This document shows, piece by piece, positions 1 to 8,200 of a stretch of DNA of 64,000 nucleotides. The translations under genes were made by a program, and so were the position numbers. The notes beneath the pieces are model-generated. The model did no database searches, was not told where the DNA came from, and saw only the letters and a program-made list of their open reading frames with translations. Source of the DNA: a virus; the IMG/VR virus record IMGVR_UViG_3300022074_000025, positions 1-64,000 of that record; one strand, written 5' to 3'. Position 1 is the stretch's first letter, and every line of letters starts with the position of its first letter.

Positions 1-48
1 CAATTACATTTAGTGATTTAGCATTAGTTAAATCACTAAATGTAATTG
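1..48. repeat. Perfect 20-base inverted repeat at window edge
   Basis: Bases 1-20 are the exact reverse complement of bases 29-48, with an 8-base loop (gcattagt). The repeat lies inside the reading frame of the partial fibre gene. It could form a strong hairpin in DNA or mRNA. Because it starts at base 1, it could also be a fold-back artefact at a contig end. Confidence 0.85.
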
Positions 49-679
49 TTACTGTTGCTGATGCGTTTGTTGTTGCGTCAGTGTTAGTTACTACATACAC
101 TGAGCCATGGAAACTTGTGAAATCACTTGAAGACAATCCATCACCGGCTCCTGCTTGTGTTGCTAGAGCAATCCAGTTGCCACCATGTGCATAATAAGCA
201 AGGCCTGTTGCATGTACATGAGCAAACATACCATGATATGTTGTCGCATTTGGCAAATCAACTAGGTTATCATACTTGTTAGCAAATAATACTTTATTGC
301 CTGCCAGGTCTAAATCTGCACCTTCTATTTCTGTTCTTGCTCTAGTATTTGTATAATATAAGTTTGTTGAACCTTCAGCTAGTGCATCAGTATTTGATAA
401 TGCTCCGCCAGTTACTGCTCCTGTAACATACGCCTGTGTTGCTAGTGTGCCATCTTCGTCGGGTAAAATAATATCTCTATCTGCTGTAACTGATGTGGCT
501 TGAAGTTTTGCTTCAAAGTCATCAGGTACTGTGCCTTCAAAGATTAACTTTGTGCCTTGTTTAATCCAAATATGTTGATCAGGATAAAATACAATATCCG
601 AACCCGCGGCACTAGTAATCTTTGTATCATTACCAGTATCTAAATCAATTAGTGTATGATTCCCATGTTTAAAAGCCAT
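1..679 (-). CDS. Tail fibre protein, 3' part cut by window edge
   Basis: An ATG at 677-679 opens a frame with no stop down to base 1 (226 codons seen). The product begins MAFKHGNHTLIDLDTGND and has the low-complexity, Thr/Asn/Gly-rich make-up of phage fibres. It carries the motif LAEGSTNLYYTNTRAR, which recurs in the neighbouring fibres as (S/T)EGSxNLYxTxAR. The visible end (TVTITFSDLTNAKSL) aligns with the last domain of the 5263-9798 fibre (TIDLTFTDLATALTYQ), so the missing part is probably a short C-terminal tip domain. It lies 1 base beyond the stop of the upstream fibre gene, whose last codons hold the ribosome site (AAAGGGGAAA) and a possible late promoter. Role as a virion adhesin is inferred from family features and position. 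Confidence 0.75.
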   Translation of the reverse strand, partial: MAFKHGNHTLIDLDTGNDTKITSAAGSDIVFYPDQHIWIKQGTKLIFEGTVPDDFEAKLQATSVTADRDIILPDEDGTLATQAYVTGAVTGGALSNTDALAEGSTNLYYTNTRARTEIEGADLDLAGNKVLFANKYDNLVDLPNATTYHGMFAHVHATGLAYYAHGGNWIALATQAGAGDGLSSSDFTSFHGSVYVVTNTDATTNASATVTITFSDLTNAKSLNVI

Positions 680-680
680 A

Positions 681-3164
681 CTATTTCCCCTTTAAAATAT
701 TTATCTCTTCTTGTTGTGCGTCAACCTTAGCACTTAATTCTTTAACTGCTTCAATAAGGAGAGCTGTAAGTCTATCATACTTCACTGCTTTTGTACCATC
801 TTCTCTATCAGTAACGATTTCAGGTAAAACTTTTTCCACTTCCTGTGCAATTACACCTACATCTTCTTTTTCTACGTAAGAATGTTTTTCAATATATTCA
901 TCTTTCCAGTCGTAATGTACACCTCTTATTTTATTAACTTTATCTAATGCATTTTCAATGTTAACAATGTTTTCTTTTAAATTAATATCCGAACTGTAAT
1001 ACGCTGTAACATCACCAGTTGCATATATATCTCCAGATACATGTAACTTAGCGGCCGCTCCTGTATTTCCTATACCAACATTACCATTTGATTCAACACA
1101 GATCCTATGCGTAGTAGTAACATCATCATAAGCCATGTAAAACTTGCCATCACCTACACCCATGGAATATCTAGTGTCAGTACTTCCTGCACCATCGCCC
1201 CTAAGATGTAGAACAGCATAGCCACCGTCGCCATCAATAGCAACTTCTGTATTTCCATACGTAGAGGATGACCAATTAGCATCTGCTGGTGTAGATGTTC
1301 CAAAACCTACATGACCATCACCCGTAAGAACTATTTGATTTGTATTTCTGTCACCATCGGTTCTTATTTTTAATAACTGGCCATCGTTAGTATAAGTAGG
1401 ATTAGCTTGAATTATACTTGTTGTAGCACCTGACTGATCATACGAAAATTCTAAACCAAGAGAAGCTCCACTACCGCCCACTCGTAAAGTGCCATCTTGT
1501 GTATTTGACCTAACATGCAAAGTAGATAGTGGACTTTCAGTTCCAATACCAACATTACCACCGCTTGCAATGGATAATCTATTGTTTCCACCTGTTGATA
1601 ACTCTATATTATTAGCATCTACTACAAATTGTTTGTACGCACTATTATCTCTATCGTATGAAATTAAATACGCACCTTCGCCTTGAGTTCTGCCACTAGT
1701 TACATAATGTACTTCTAAACCTTTACCTGCACTAGGACTAGATGCGGCACCACTATTGTAAATTCTAGTGTATCCTGTATCTAACGTAGTTTGAGGAGAT
1801 GTTGTACCAATACCTACATTACCACTACCGTCTGCTAAAACTACTGTACCAGTAGCATCAGGTAAGGTAATTGTTCTGTCTGTTGTTGGATCTGCTACTG
1901 TAAGAGTTGTCTCAGCAGTATCGTTTGTGGCTCCTTCAAACTTCAATGTCATATCTTCAGTAAGAAGTATTCCATTTTCATTCATTCTTGTTATAATTTT
2001 ATTTGAACCGTTTGCTCTAACCCAAAATTCTAATGTTCCATCTTCAGATCCGTTTGAAACATCTGCTATTTTACCTTTAATTTGTGCATAATTTCTTGTA
2101 GTTCCTGTATTACTTTTACCTGAAAACTTTAAACAACCAATATAGTCTGCACTACTAGGTGATGCATTATTCCTAAATAAATCTAAACTAGGGCCTTCTG
2201 AATTTGATGCTGTAGTATCGGTAATATCAATACCAGTAGCTGTTGTTTCAAATATAGCTGAGTTGTTGTAATATAATGTCTGTCCTGCACCAGAATTAGT
2301 TTGTATACTAGTTTTTGTACCATCAGCATTTTGAAAATATGTTGTGCCTGAACGTAAGAATAAACTTCCTTCACCTGCATCATCTATATAACTATCTGAA
2401 CCATCATGATAAATCTGTAAATCTGAACCTGTACCAAATATGGCTTTGTCGCTGTCACCAAATTTTATGTCGTTTCCATTAGTTTCTAAATCGCCACCTA
2501 ATTGAGGTGTAGTATCTTCAGAAACATTGTTAATTGATATGGCTTGTACTCTAGCAGTTGTGTGGTATAAATTACTTGAACCTTCTGATACTGTATCTGT
2601 ATTTCCTTGTGTAAATGTTAATACACCACTTGTACTATTATATGATAACTGTGTTGAAGCTTCACTAATAGCGGCTCTTACTCTAGCAGTTGTATGGTAT
2701 AAATTATTACCTTCAGTTAAATTATCTGTTGTCTTCGTTCCTAGCCTAGTGTCCCATCTAGCATCAGTATAATATAAATTACTTGAACCTTCTGAAAGAC
2801 TATCAGTATCGTGATTAGATAGACTTGACACTGTGCCTGTTACATCACCAGTTAAATCACCAGTTACATCACCTGTAACATCGCCAGTTAATGCACCAAT
2901 AAAGGTACTTGCTTTTATATCTGAATATGCAGATATAGGTATGTTTCCATCTGTGGCACCTGTATGAGCTGTTGAAACAAGAGCAAACTGGTCTTCACTT
3001 TCGTCCCATATTACTGCAACATTTGTAAGTGAACCACGTTCTAATATTAAACCAATGTCAGATGAATTTGTGCCTGTCTCATCACCGTTTAGTGCGATAA
3101 GTGGATCATTAAATGCGGTTGCATCCGAATTAATGTTACTTACCTGTATTTTCCTAAAACTCAT
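681..3164 (-). CDS. Tail fibre with C-terminal S74 self-cleaving chaperone domain
   Basis: 827 residues. The last ~106 residues are a peptidase S74 intramolecular chaperone: SSDINLKENI carries the Ser725/Lys730 pair expected for self-cleavage (S-D-x-x-x-K), followed by the GVIAQEVEKVLPEIV core and a C-terminal coiled coil. In this family the domain assists trimer folding of the fibre and then cuts itself off. Upstream residues hold several copies of (S/T)EGSxNLYxTxAR, a GDVTGDLTGDVTG stretch, a LQIYHDGSDSYIDD module and repeated NVGIGTxSP motifs, all common in marine phage fibres. The N-terminal ~90 residues (ALNGDETG...ILERGS...VIWDES) match modules in the next two fibres. Start ATG at 3162-3164 has AGAGAAGG upstream, and a late box lies 25 bases before it. 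Probably a receptor-binding fibre; where it attaches is unknown. Confidence 0.85.
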   Translation of the reverse strand: MSFRKIQVSNINSDATAFNDPLIALNGDETGTNSSDIGLILERGSLTNVAVIWDESEDQFALVSTAHTGATDGNIPISAYSDIKASTFIGALTGDVTGDVTGDLTGDVTGTVSSLSNHDTDSLSEGSSNLYYTDARWDTRLGTKTTDNLTEGNNLYHTTARVRAAISEASTQLSYNSTSGVLTFTQGNTDTVSEGSSNLYHTTARVQAISINNVSEDTTPQLGGDLETNGNDIKFGDSDKAIFGTGSDLQIYHDGSDSYIDDAGEGSLFLRSGTTYFQNADGTKTSIQTNSGAGQTLYYNNSAIFETTATGIDITDTTASNSEGPSLDLFRNNASPSSADYIGCLKFSGKSNTGTTRNYAQIKGKIADVSNGSEDGTLEFWVRANGSNKIITRMNENGILLTEDMTLKFEGATNDTAETTLTVADPTTDRTITLPDATGTVVLADGSGNVGIGTTSPQTTLDTGYTRIYNSGAASSPSAGKGLEVHYVTSGRTQGEGAYLISYDRDNSAYKQFVVDANNIELSTGGNNRLSIASGGNVGIGTESPLSTLHVRSNTQDGTLRVGGSGASLGLEFSYDQSGATTSIIQANPTYTNDGQLLKIRTDGDRNTNQIVLTGDGHVGFGTSTPADANWSSSTYGNTEVAIDGDGGYAVLHLRGDGAGSTDTRYSMGVGDGKFYMAYDDVTTTHRICVESNGNVGIGNTGAAAKLHVSGDIYATGDVTAYYSSDINLKENIVNIENALDKVNKIRGVHYDWKDEYIEKHSYVEKEDVGVIAQEVEKVLPEIVTDREDGTKAVKYDRLTALLIEAVKELSAKVDAQQEEINILKGK
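698..705 (-). promoter_or_regulatory. Candidate late promoter box GATAAATA
   Basis: The box GATAAATA on the minus strand fits the NATAAATA late consensus of marine T4-like phages. It lies in the final codons of the 827-residue fibre gene, 18 bases before the next ATG. Being inside coding sequence, it may be chance. Confidence 0.4.
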
Positions 3165-3188
3165 AGCAATACCTTCTCTGCTTTAATG

Positions 3189-3196
3189 TATTTATG
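3189..3196 (-). promoter_or_regulatory. Late promoter box CATAAATA
   Basis: CATAAATA on the minus strand ends 25 bases before the ATG of the 827-residue fibre gene and directly follows the terminator of the preceding fibre gene. That is the expected place for a gp55-dependent late promoter. Confidence 0.65.
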
Positions 3197-3205
3197 CTAT
3201 TTCAT

Positions 3206-3236
3206 AAAAAAAGAGCAGGGCGAACCCTGCTCTTTT
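3206..3236 (-). terminator. Intrinsic terminator after 638-residue fibre gene
   Basis: On the minus strand a 12-base-pair stem (AAAAGAGCAGGG pairing with CCCTGCTCTTTT) with a TTCG tetraloop is followed by a run of seven T. It lies 16 bases past the TAA of the fibre gene. Confidence 0.9.
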
Positions 3237-3251
3237 AATATGTAGTTTAGA

Positions 3252-5168
3252 TTACTCTTTTTCTAATATAGCATCAATCTGTGCTTGCATTTTCTTGATG
3301 GTTTCTTTCATATTATCCATCTTTTCATCGTTTGCAGTGATTGTTTTATTAGTTTCTGCCAGTGCAGAACTTAGCTCTTTGATTGCATTGATTGCTAGAC
3401 CCATCATGTTACCATAAGCAACACTTAGATATCCATCTTCATCTTCAATGACTGCTTCTGGTAATACTTTTTGTACATGCTGAGCAATTACACCAGTTTT
3501 TCTTCCGATTACATTGCCTTCCTTGTCTTCCATGTCATATGTAAAACCGTCAAGGTCATTAACTTTTGCCATTGCATTTTCAATTAGCTGAACATTACTC
3601 TTAAGTCTTTCATCTGAATATGCTGTAATATCACTATCAGCAACAATGCTACCAGACACATCAATACCACTTGTTGTTACACGTAGTCTTTCAGTTCCGT
3701 TTACTACTGCTACTGTATGTGAGTTGTTACTCCATGCAATATAGTCATTTGCATCTCTACCAACATAGTTACTTGTTAGAATTGCGCCTGCTCCAGCATT
3801 TAGACCTGTACAGTTAATATTTGCACTACCATCTCTATATACAAGAGTATTTGCACTTGCGGCTGTAGTTGCGTTTGATGTTACTGTAAATGTAGCACCT
3901 TCTGCACCTGCAGAACCACTTAGACCATTACCTGCTACTGCACCTGCGGCAACATAGTTACCTGCTGTATGTGTACCAAGTGTAACAGCATCTGCGGCTG
4001 GAGTCACAGTAATTGTTGGGTTACTTGAACCGTTAAAGGACACGGAACCGTCTACTGAACCATCAATAGTAAATGTTCTAGATGTTTGCCATCTTGAAGC
4101 AGTAGATGCGTTAGCATCAATATCACCACCACCAAGAGAAACGTTAGAACCACTAGCACTCAATGTAGCACCACCTAGTTTAATTGTAGAACCACTTAGA
4201 AATAGGTCACGAAATTTCAAATCATCTGAACCTAAGTCATATGTTTCGTCTGCGGCTGGTAAAATGTGTCCAGCTTTGATTGTTTCTGTACCTGTTGTCC
4301 ATTCATCATCAGTTTCGTTCCATATAAAGGATACGTTTGTTGATGTGCCACGTTCAATTTCAATACCACCATTTTCACTTGGTGCGCCTGTTTCATCACT
4401 ATTAAGTGTAATTGTGCTATCACCAATGTTAACAACGTTTGAGTTGACTGTTGTAGTTGTACCACTAACTGTTAGGTTTCCGCCGATTGTTGCGTTACCT
4501 GTTGTAGTTAATGTAGTAGCCGCCACTGTTGATGCTGAACTAGCACCAATTGGTGTACCATCAATAGCACCACCGTTAATGTCAGCAGTTGCGATTGTTG
4601 CTGTACCACCTGATACGCTGATACCATTGGCCGCTGTAATTAAACCGTCTGCACTAATTGCGCCTGCGGCTGAAATTGTAACACCAGTGGAACCATATCC
4701 ATCACCAATTGTAATTGAACCGTCTACTACTGCATTACCATCCATGCTAAAGTCACCATCAGCACTAATTGTAACACCAGTTGATCCGTAACCACCACCG
4801 ATTGTTGTTTGTCCGCCAATTGTAATTTGTGCTGAAATATCAACGTTTGCGTTAATATCAACAGCATCATCCATACGAACTGAGTCTTTAAAACGTACTG
4901 CATCTGTAAACTTCATTGGAAAACTTGCGTCATCCGCGTCAGTTGCCGCACCGTCTGTGGTTTTAACTTGTGCCGCCAAAATAGACACGTTACGTTCTAG
5001 ATCAGCAATACGTCTTAGGTTTGATTTACTACCTGTGAAGACGATATCTGTAGAGCCTTCGTTACCGGTAAATTCTGTTAGTGTACCGGCGTCATTATAT
5101 TTGTATTTCTTGTCACGCTCAAGAGCTGTCGAGCTCGTTGCGCCACCTGTTCTCAGTTTTCTTGCCAT
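3252..5168 (-). CDS. Tail fibre with C-terminal S74 self-cleaving chaperone domain
   Basis: 638 residues. Residues ~517-638 are a peptidase S74 chaperone with YSDERLKSNV (Ser518 and Lys523 as the expected dyad), the TGVIAQHVQKVLPEAV core and a long C-terminal coiled coil. The middle contains a module shared with the neighbouring fibres: TTTVNSNVVNIGDSTITLNS, then GGIEIERGTS and FIWNETDDEW. An IGDGYGSTGVTISA-type segment is repeated three times near residues 115-170. Start ATG has AAAGGGGAAAG upstream. No late box is seen in the 94-base gap from the upstream gene, so it is probably transcribed together with the 1,511-residue fibre through a hairpin at 5223-5248. Transcription ends at the strong terminator just downstream. 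Likely a receptor-binding fibre. Confidence 0.85.
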   Translation of the reverse strand: MARKLRTGGATSSTALERDKKYKYNDAGTLTEFTGNEGSTDIVFTGSKSNLRRIADLERNVSILAAQVKTTDGAATDADDASFPMKFTDAVRFKDSVRMDDAVDINANVDISAQITIGGQTTIGGGYGSTGVTISADGDFSMDGNAVVDGSITIGDGYGSTGVTISAAGAISADGLITAANGISVSGGTATIATADINGGAIDGTPIGASSASTVAATTLTTTGNATIGGNLTVSGTTTTVNSNVVNIGDSTITLNSDETGAPSENGGIEIERGTSTNVSFIWNETDDEWTTGTETIKAGHILPAADETYDLGSDDLKFRDLFLSGSTIKLGGATLSASGSNVSLGGGDIDANASTASRWQTSRTFTIDGSVDGSVSFNGSSNPTITVTPAADAVTLGTHTAGNYVAAGAVAGNGLSGSAGAEGATFTVTSNATTAASANTLVYRDGSANINCTGLNAGAGAILTSNYVGRDANDYIAWSNNSHTVAVVNGTERLRVTTSGIDVSGSIVADSDITAYSDERLKSNVQLIENAMAKVNDLDGFTYDMEDKEGNVIGRKTGVIAQHVQKVLPEAVIEDEDGYLSVAYGNMMGLAINAIKELSSALAETNKTITANDEKMDNMKETIKKMQAQIDAILEKE

Positions 5169-5222
5169 TTTCTTTCCCCTTTGGTTAAACTACCACGAGC
5201 TAGTAACTCTGTTACAGCAACA

Positions 5223-5248
5223 TGTAGGAGGAATGGCTTCCTCCTACA
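5223..5248 (-). other. Perfect 11-base-pair intergenic hairpin
   Basis: TGTAGGAGGAA and its exact complement flank a 4-base loop between two fibre genes. No T-run follows on the minus strand, so a classical terminator is unlikely. It may be an mRNA-stabilising, processing or attenuating element. Confidence 0.6.
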
Positions 5249-5262
5249 CTTGGATAGTTATA

Positions 5263-8200
5263 TTATGCGTTGGCGTGCTTTAAGCCAACTACTTCGATTT
5301 CGTCGTTCTCGTCTAGGACGCCTGCTACGATTGTCACTGTGCTACCGCTTACGCTATATTCATCTGTTGGGCGTAGTAATACCCTGTTTAGGAATATTTG
5401 GTAAGTTAACGCTGTGGCTAGATCTGTAAATGTTAGATCAATTGTTCCACTTGCGTTATTGGTTGCTTGTGTGCCACTAATTACTTGGTCTGCACTGTGG
5501 AAGTGTACAAAGTCACTTACATCAGCTAGAGAACCATGTAGGTTTGTAGCATGTACGTCAGCAAACTTAGCTGAAGAACTACCAAGGTCATGTGTATTAT
5601 CTGCACTTGGAATAATGTCCGAAGCAACGTCTGCATTAAACGTAACAGTATCAGAGTCTGCATCACCTAGTTCAATGTTACCACCGGCAACAATGTTACC
5701 ACTTGCATAGATGTTACCTACAACATCTAGAGCTTGTGATGGTGTTGCTGTACCAATACCAACTCTTCCGTTTGTTACATCAACAACAAAGTCGTTAGTG
5801 TTAACAGCAAAGTCCTGAGTATTGTCTAAGTTAGCTGAACTAAACGTTGGAACACTTGCTGTGGATGTTGCAATAACAACCGCTTGTGTACCTGTAGGCA
5901 TTGCACTTTGGAATGTAATGTTTGTTCCAGAAATGTTATATGAACCGTCTGAGCCGTCATATACGTCCTGGATAACACCACCAACATAAACAGTTGAGTT
6001 TGCTTCTGTTGCTGTAAATCCTAATGCGTGTGTAGTTGTAGAACCATCACCATCAAGAGTAATACGGTTTGTACTACCAAATACCACTGTTGCTGGATCA
6101 ACTAGTTCAACACCCGTTGCATCTGACTTAACTTGGATTAGGTACTCTGCTTTACCAGTAAATGTACTGTCGTCCATGTCTGTAAGATTTAGTAGGCTAA
6201 AGAACTTATCGCCTGGTTCAAATTTACTTGCACCGTTGTTCCATACTAGCACTTGTCCGTTAGTTGGCGCCGCTGTTGCAGTGTCAACATCACTTAGAGC
6301 ATTAATACTATGGTTTGCAAGACTACTTACTGTACCTGTTACATCACCTGTTACATCACCTGTAAGATCGCCTACAAAGCCACCGTTACCTGTAATTGCA
6401 CCAGTAAATGTTGATGTTGAAGTTACCGCTAGTGTACCACCAACTGTAGCGTTGTTTGTAATTGCGGCTGAAGCTGAGTTCATTGCACCAGTAATAGTGT
6501 TGTTACCACCAATAGTAACGTTACCACTAAACGCACCAGTTGTTGCTCCTGTAAGAGCACCACTTGTGAATTGTGCTGTACCGTCTGTAACTATGTTAGC
6601 AGTAACCGTTGCGTTTACAGTTACGCCAGTAAATGTAGCCGCGGCTGGTGTTGTTGCACCAATTGTACCATCAACATTACCTGTTACATTACCAGTTACG
6701 TTACCAGTTACATTACCAGTTACGTTACCTGTAACATCACCAGTTAAATCACCAGTTACATCACCTGTTACGTTACCTGTTAAATCACCAGTTACATCAC
6801 CTGTTACGTTACCTGTTAGGTTACCTGTAACATCACCAGTTACATCACCAGTTAGATCACCTTCAAATCCTGCCGCTACAAAAGTTTCAGAACCTACTGT
6901 CCATTTATCAGTTGTTTCGTTCCAGATTAGTGTCTTGTTTGTGTCTGTACCACGTTCGATTTCGATACCACCGTTTTGTGAAGCGGCACCTGTTTCATCG
7001 CTGTTTAGTACAATAATGTTATCACCAATGTTTACTGTATTGGAGTTAACTGTTGTTGTAGTACCATTAACTGTTAAGTCTCCAGTAACAATAACGTTTC
7101 CAGATGCTGTAACTGTTGTTGCAGTAATATCATCTGTTGTTAATGTACCGTCAACTTGAACGTTGTTAAATTGTACGTCATCACCTGTACCAACTGCTTG
7201 TCCAACTGCAAATGTAACTTTGTCTGAAGCCGCTGAAACTGTTGTTGTTACACCAGTACCGCCTTCAAATTCTAGTCCATCTGTTGCAAGGTTAATTGAA
7301 TCAGATCCACTATCGCCAGTAATATCTAGGGTTGCACCTAGTGTTACGGATGAAGCAGATGTAAGTCTACCCTGTTGGTCAACTGTAATAACAGATGCCT
7401 GTGTAGCACTACCATATGTGCCTGGTGTTACTGCTGTGTTATCAAGTGTTAGTGTCGCTGTATCCGAAGTTACTGCTGAAGTAATACCTGTACCACCTGC
7501 AATAGTTAGTGTATCTGTACCAATATCAATTGTGTCAGAACCACTATCACCTGCTACTGTCATTTGTGTAGTTGGCGAGGTTGTTGTAACTGCTGTTACA
7601 AGACCTTTTGAGTTAACAGTTACGACTGGAATCGCTGTACCACTACCATAAGCACCTGCTGTAACACCACTGTTTGCTAGTGTTGCTGTTGCACTTACGT
7701 TACCAGAACCGTTAACACTTGTTAGTGTTGCTGTAACATCACCTGTTAAGGATAGGTCACGTGCAGTCTGCCATGCTGTTGCAGTTGTTGAGTTACCTGT
7801 TACATCACCTGTAACATCACCAGTTAGATCACCAGTCACATCACCTGTTACATCACCTGTTACGTTACCAGTTAAGTTACCAGTTACGTTACCTGTAATA
7901 GTAGATGAAGCATTAAGTGTAGTTACACTTGCCGCCGCTGGAGTTCCACCACCGAGAATACCATCAACATTACCTGTTACATTACCAGTTAAGTTACCAG
8001 TTACGTTACCAGTTACGTTACCTGTTAGTGCTGAAGTAACACCACCAAATGTAACTGCGTCTGTTGTACCAACTGCCTGACCAATTGCTATTGTGACTAG
8101 GTCATTAGTTGCATCAATAGATGTTGTAACACCTGTTCCACCTGTAAAGTCAATTGTATCAGAGGATGTGTCGATTGCGTCGGAACCACTATCAGCTTGG

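Noticed and set aside
6176-7159. Long plus-strand frames opposite the giant fibre, rich in PVTSPVTLPV
   Set aside because: They are the antisense reading of the 12-base coding repeats; composition and position follow the real minus-strand gene, and no promoter or ribosome site precedes them.
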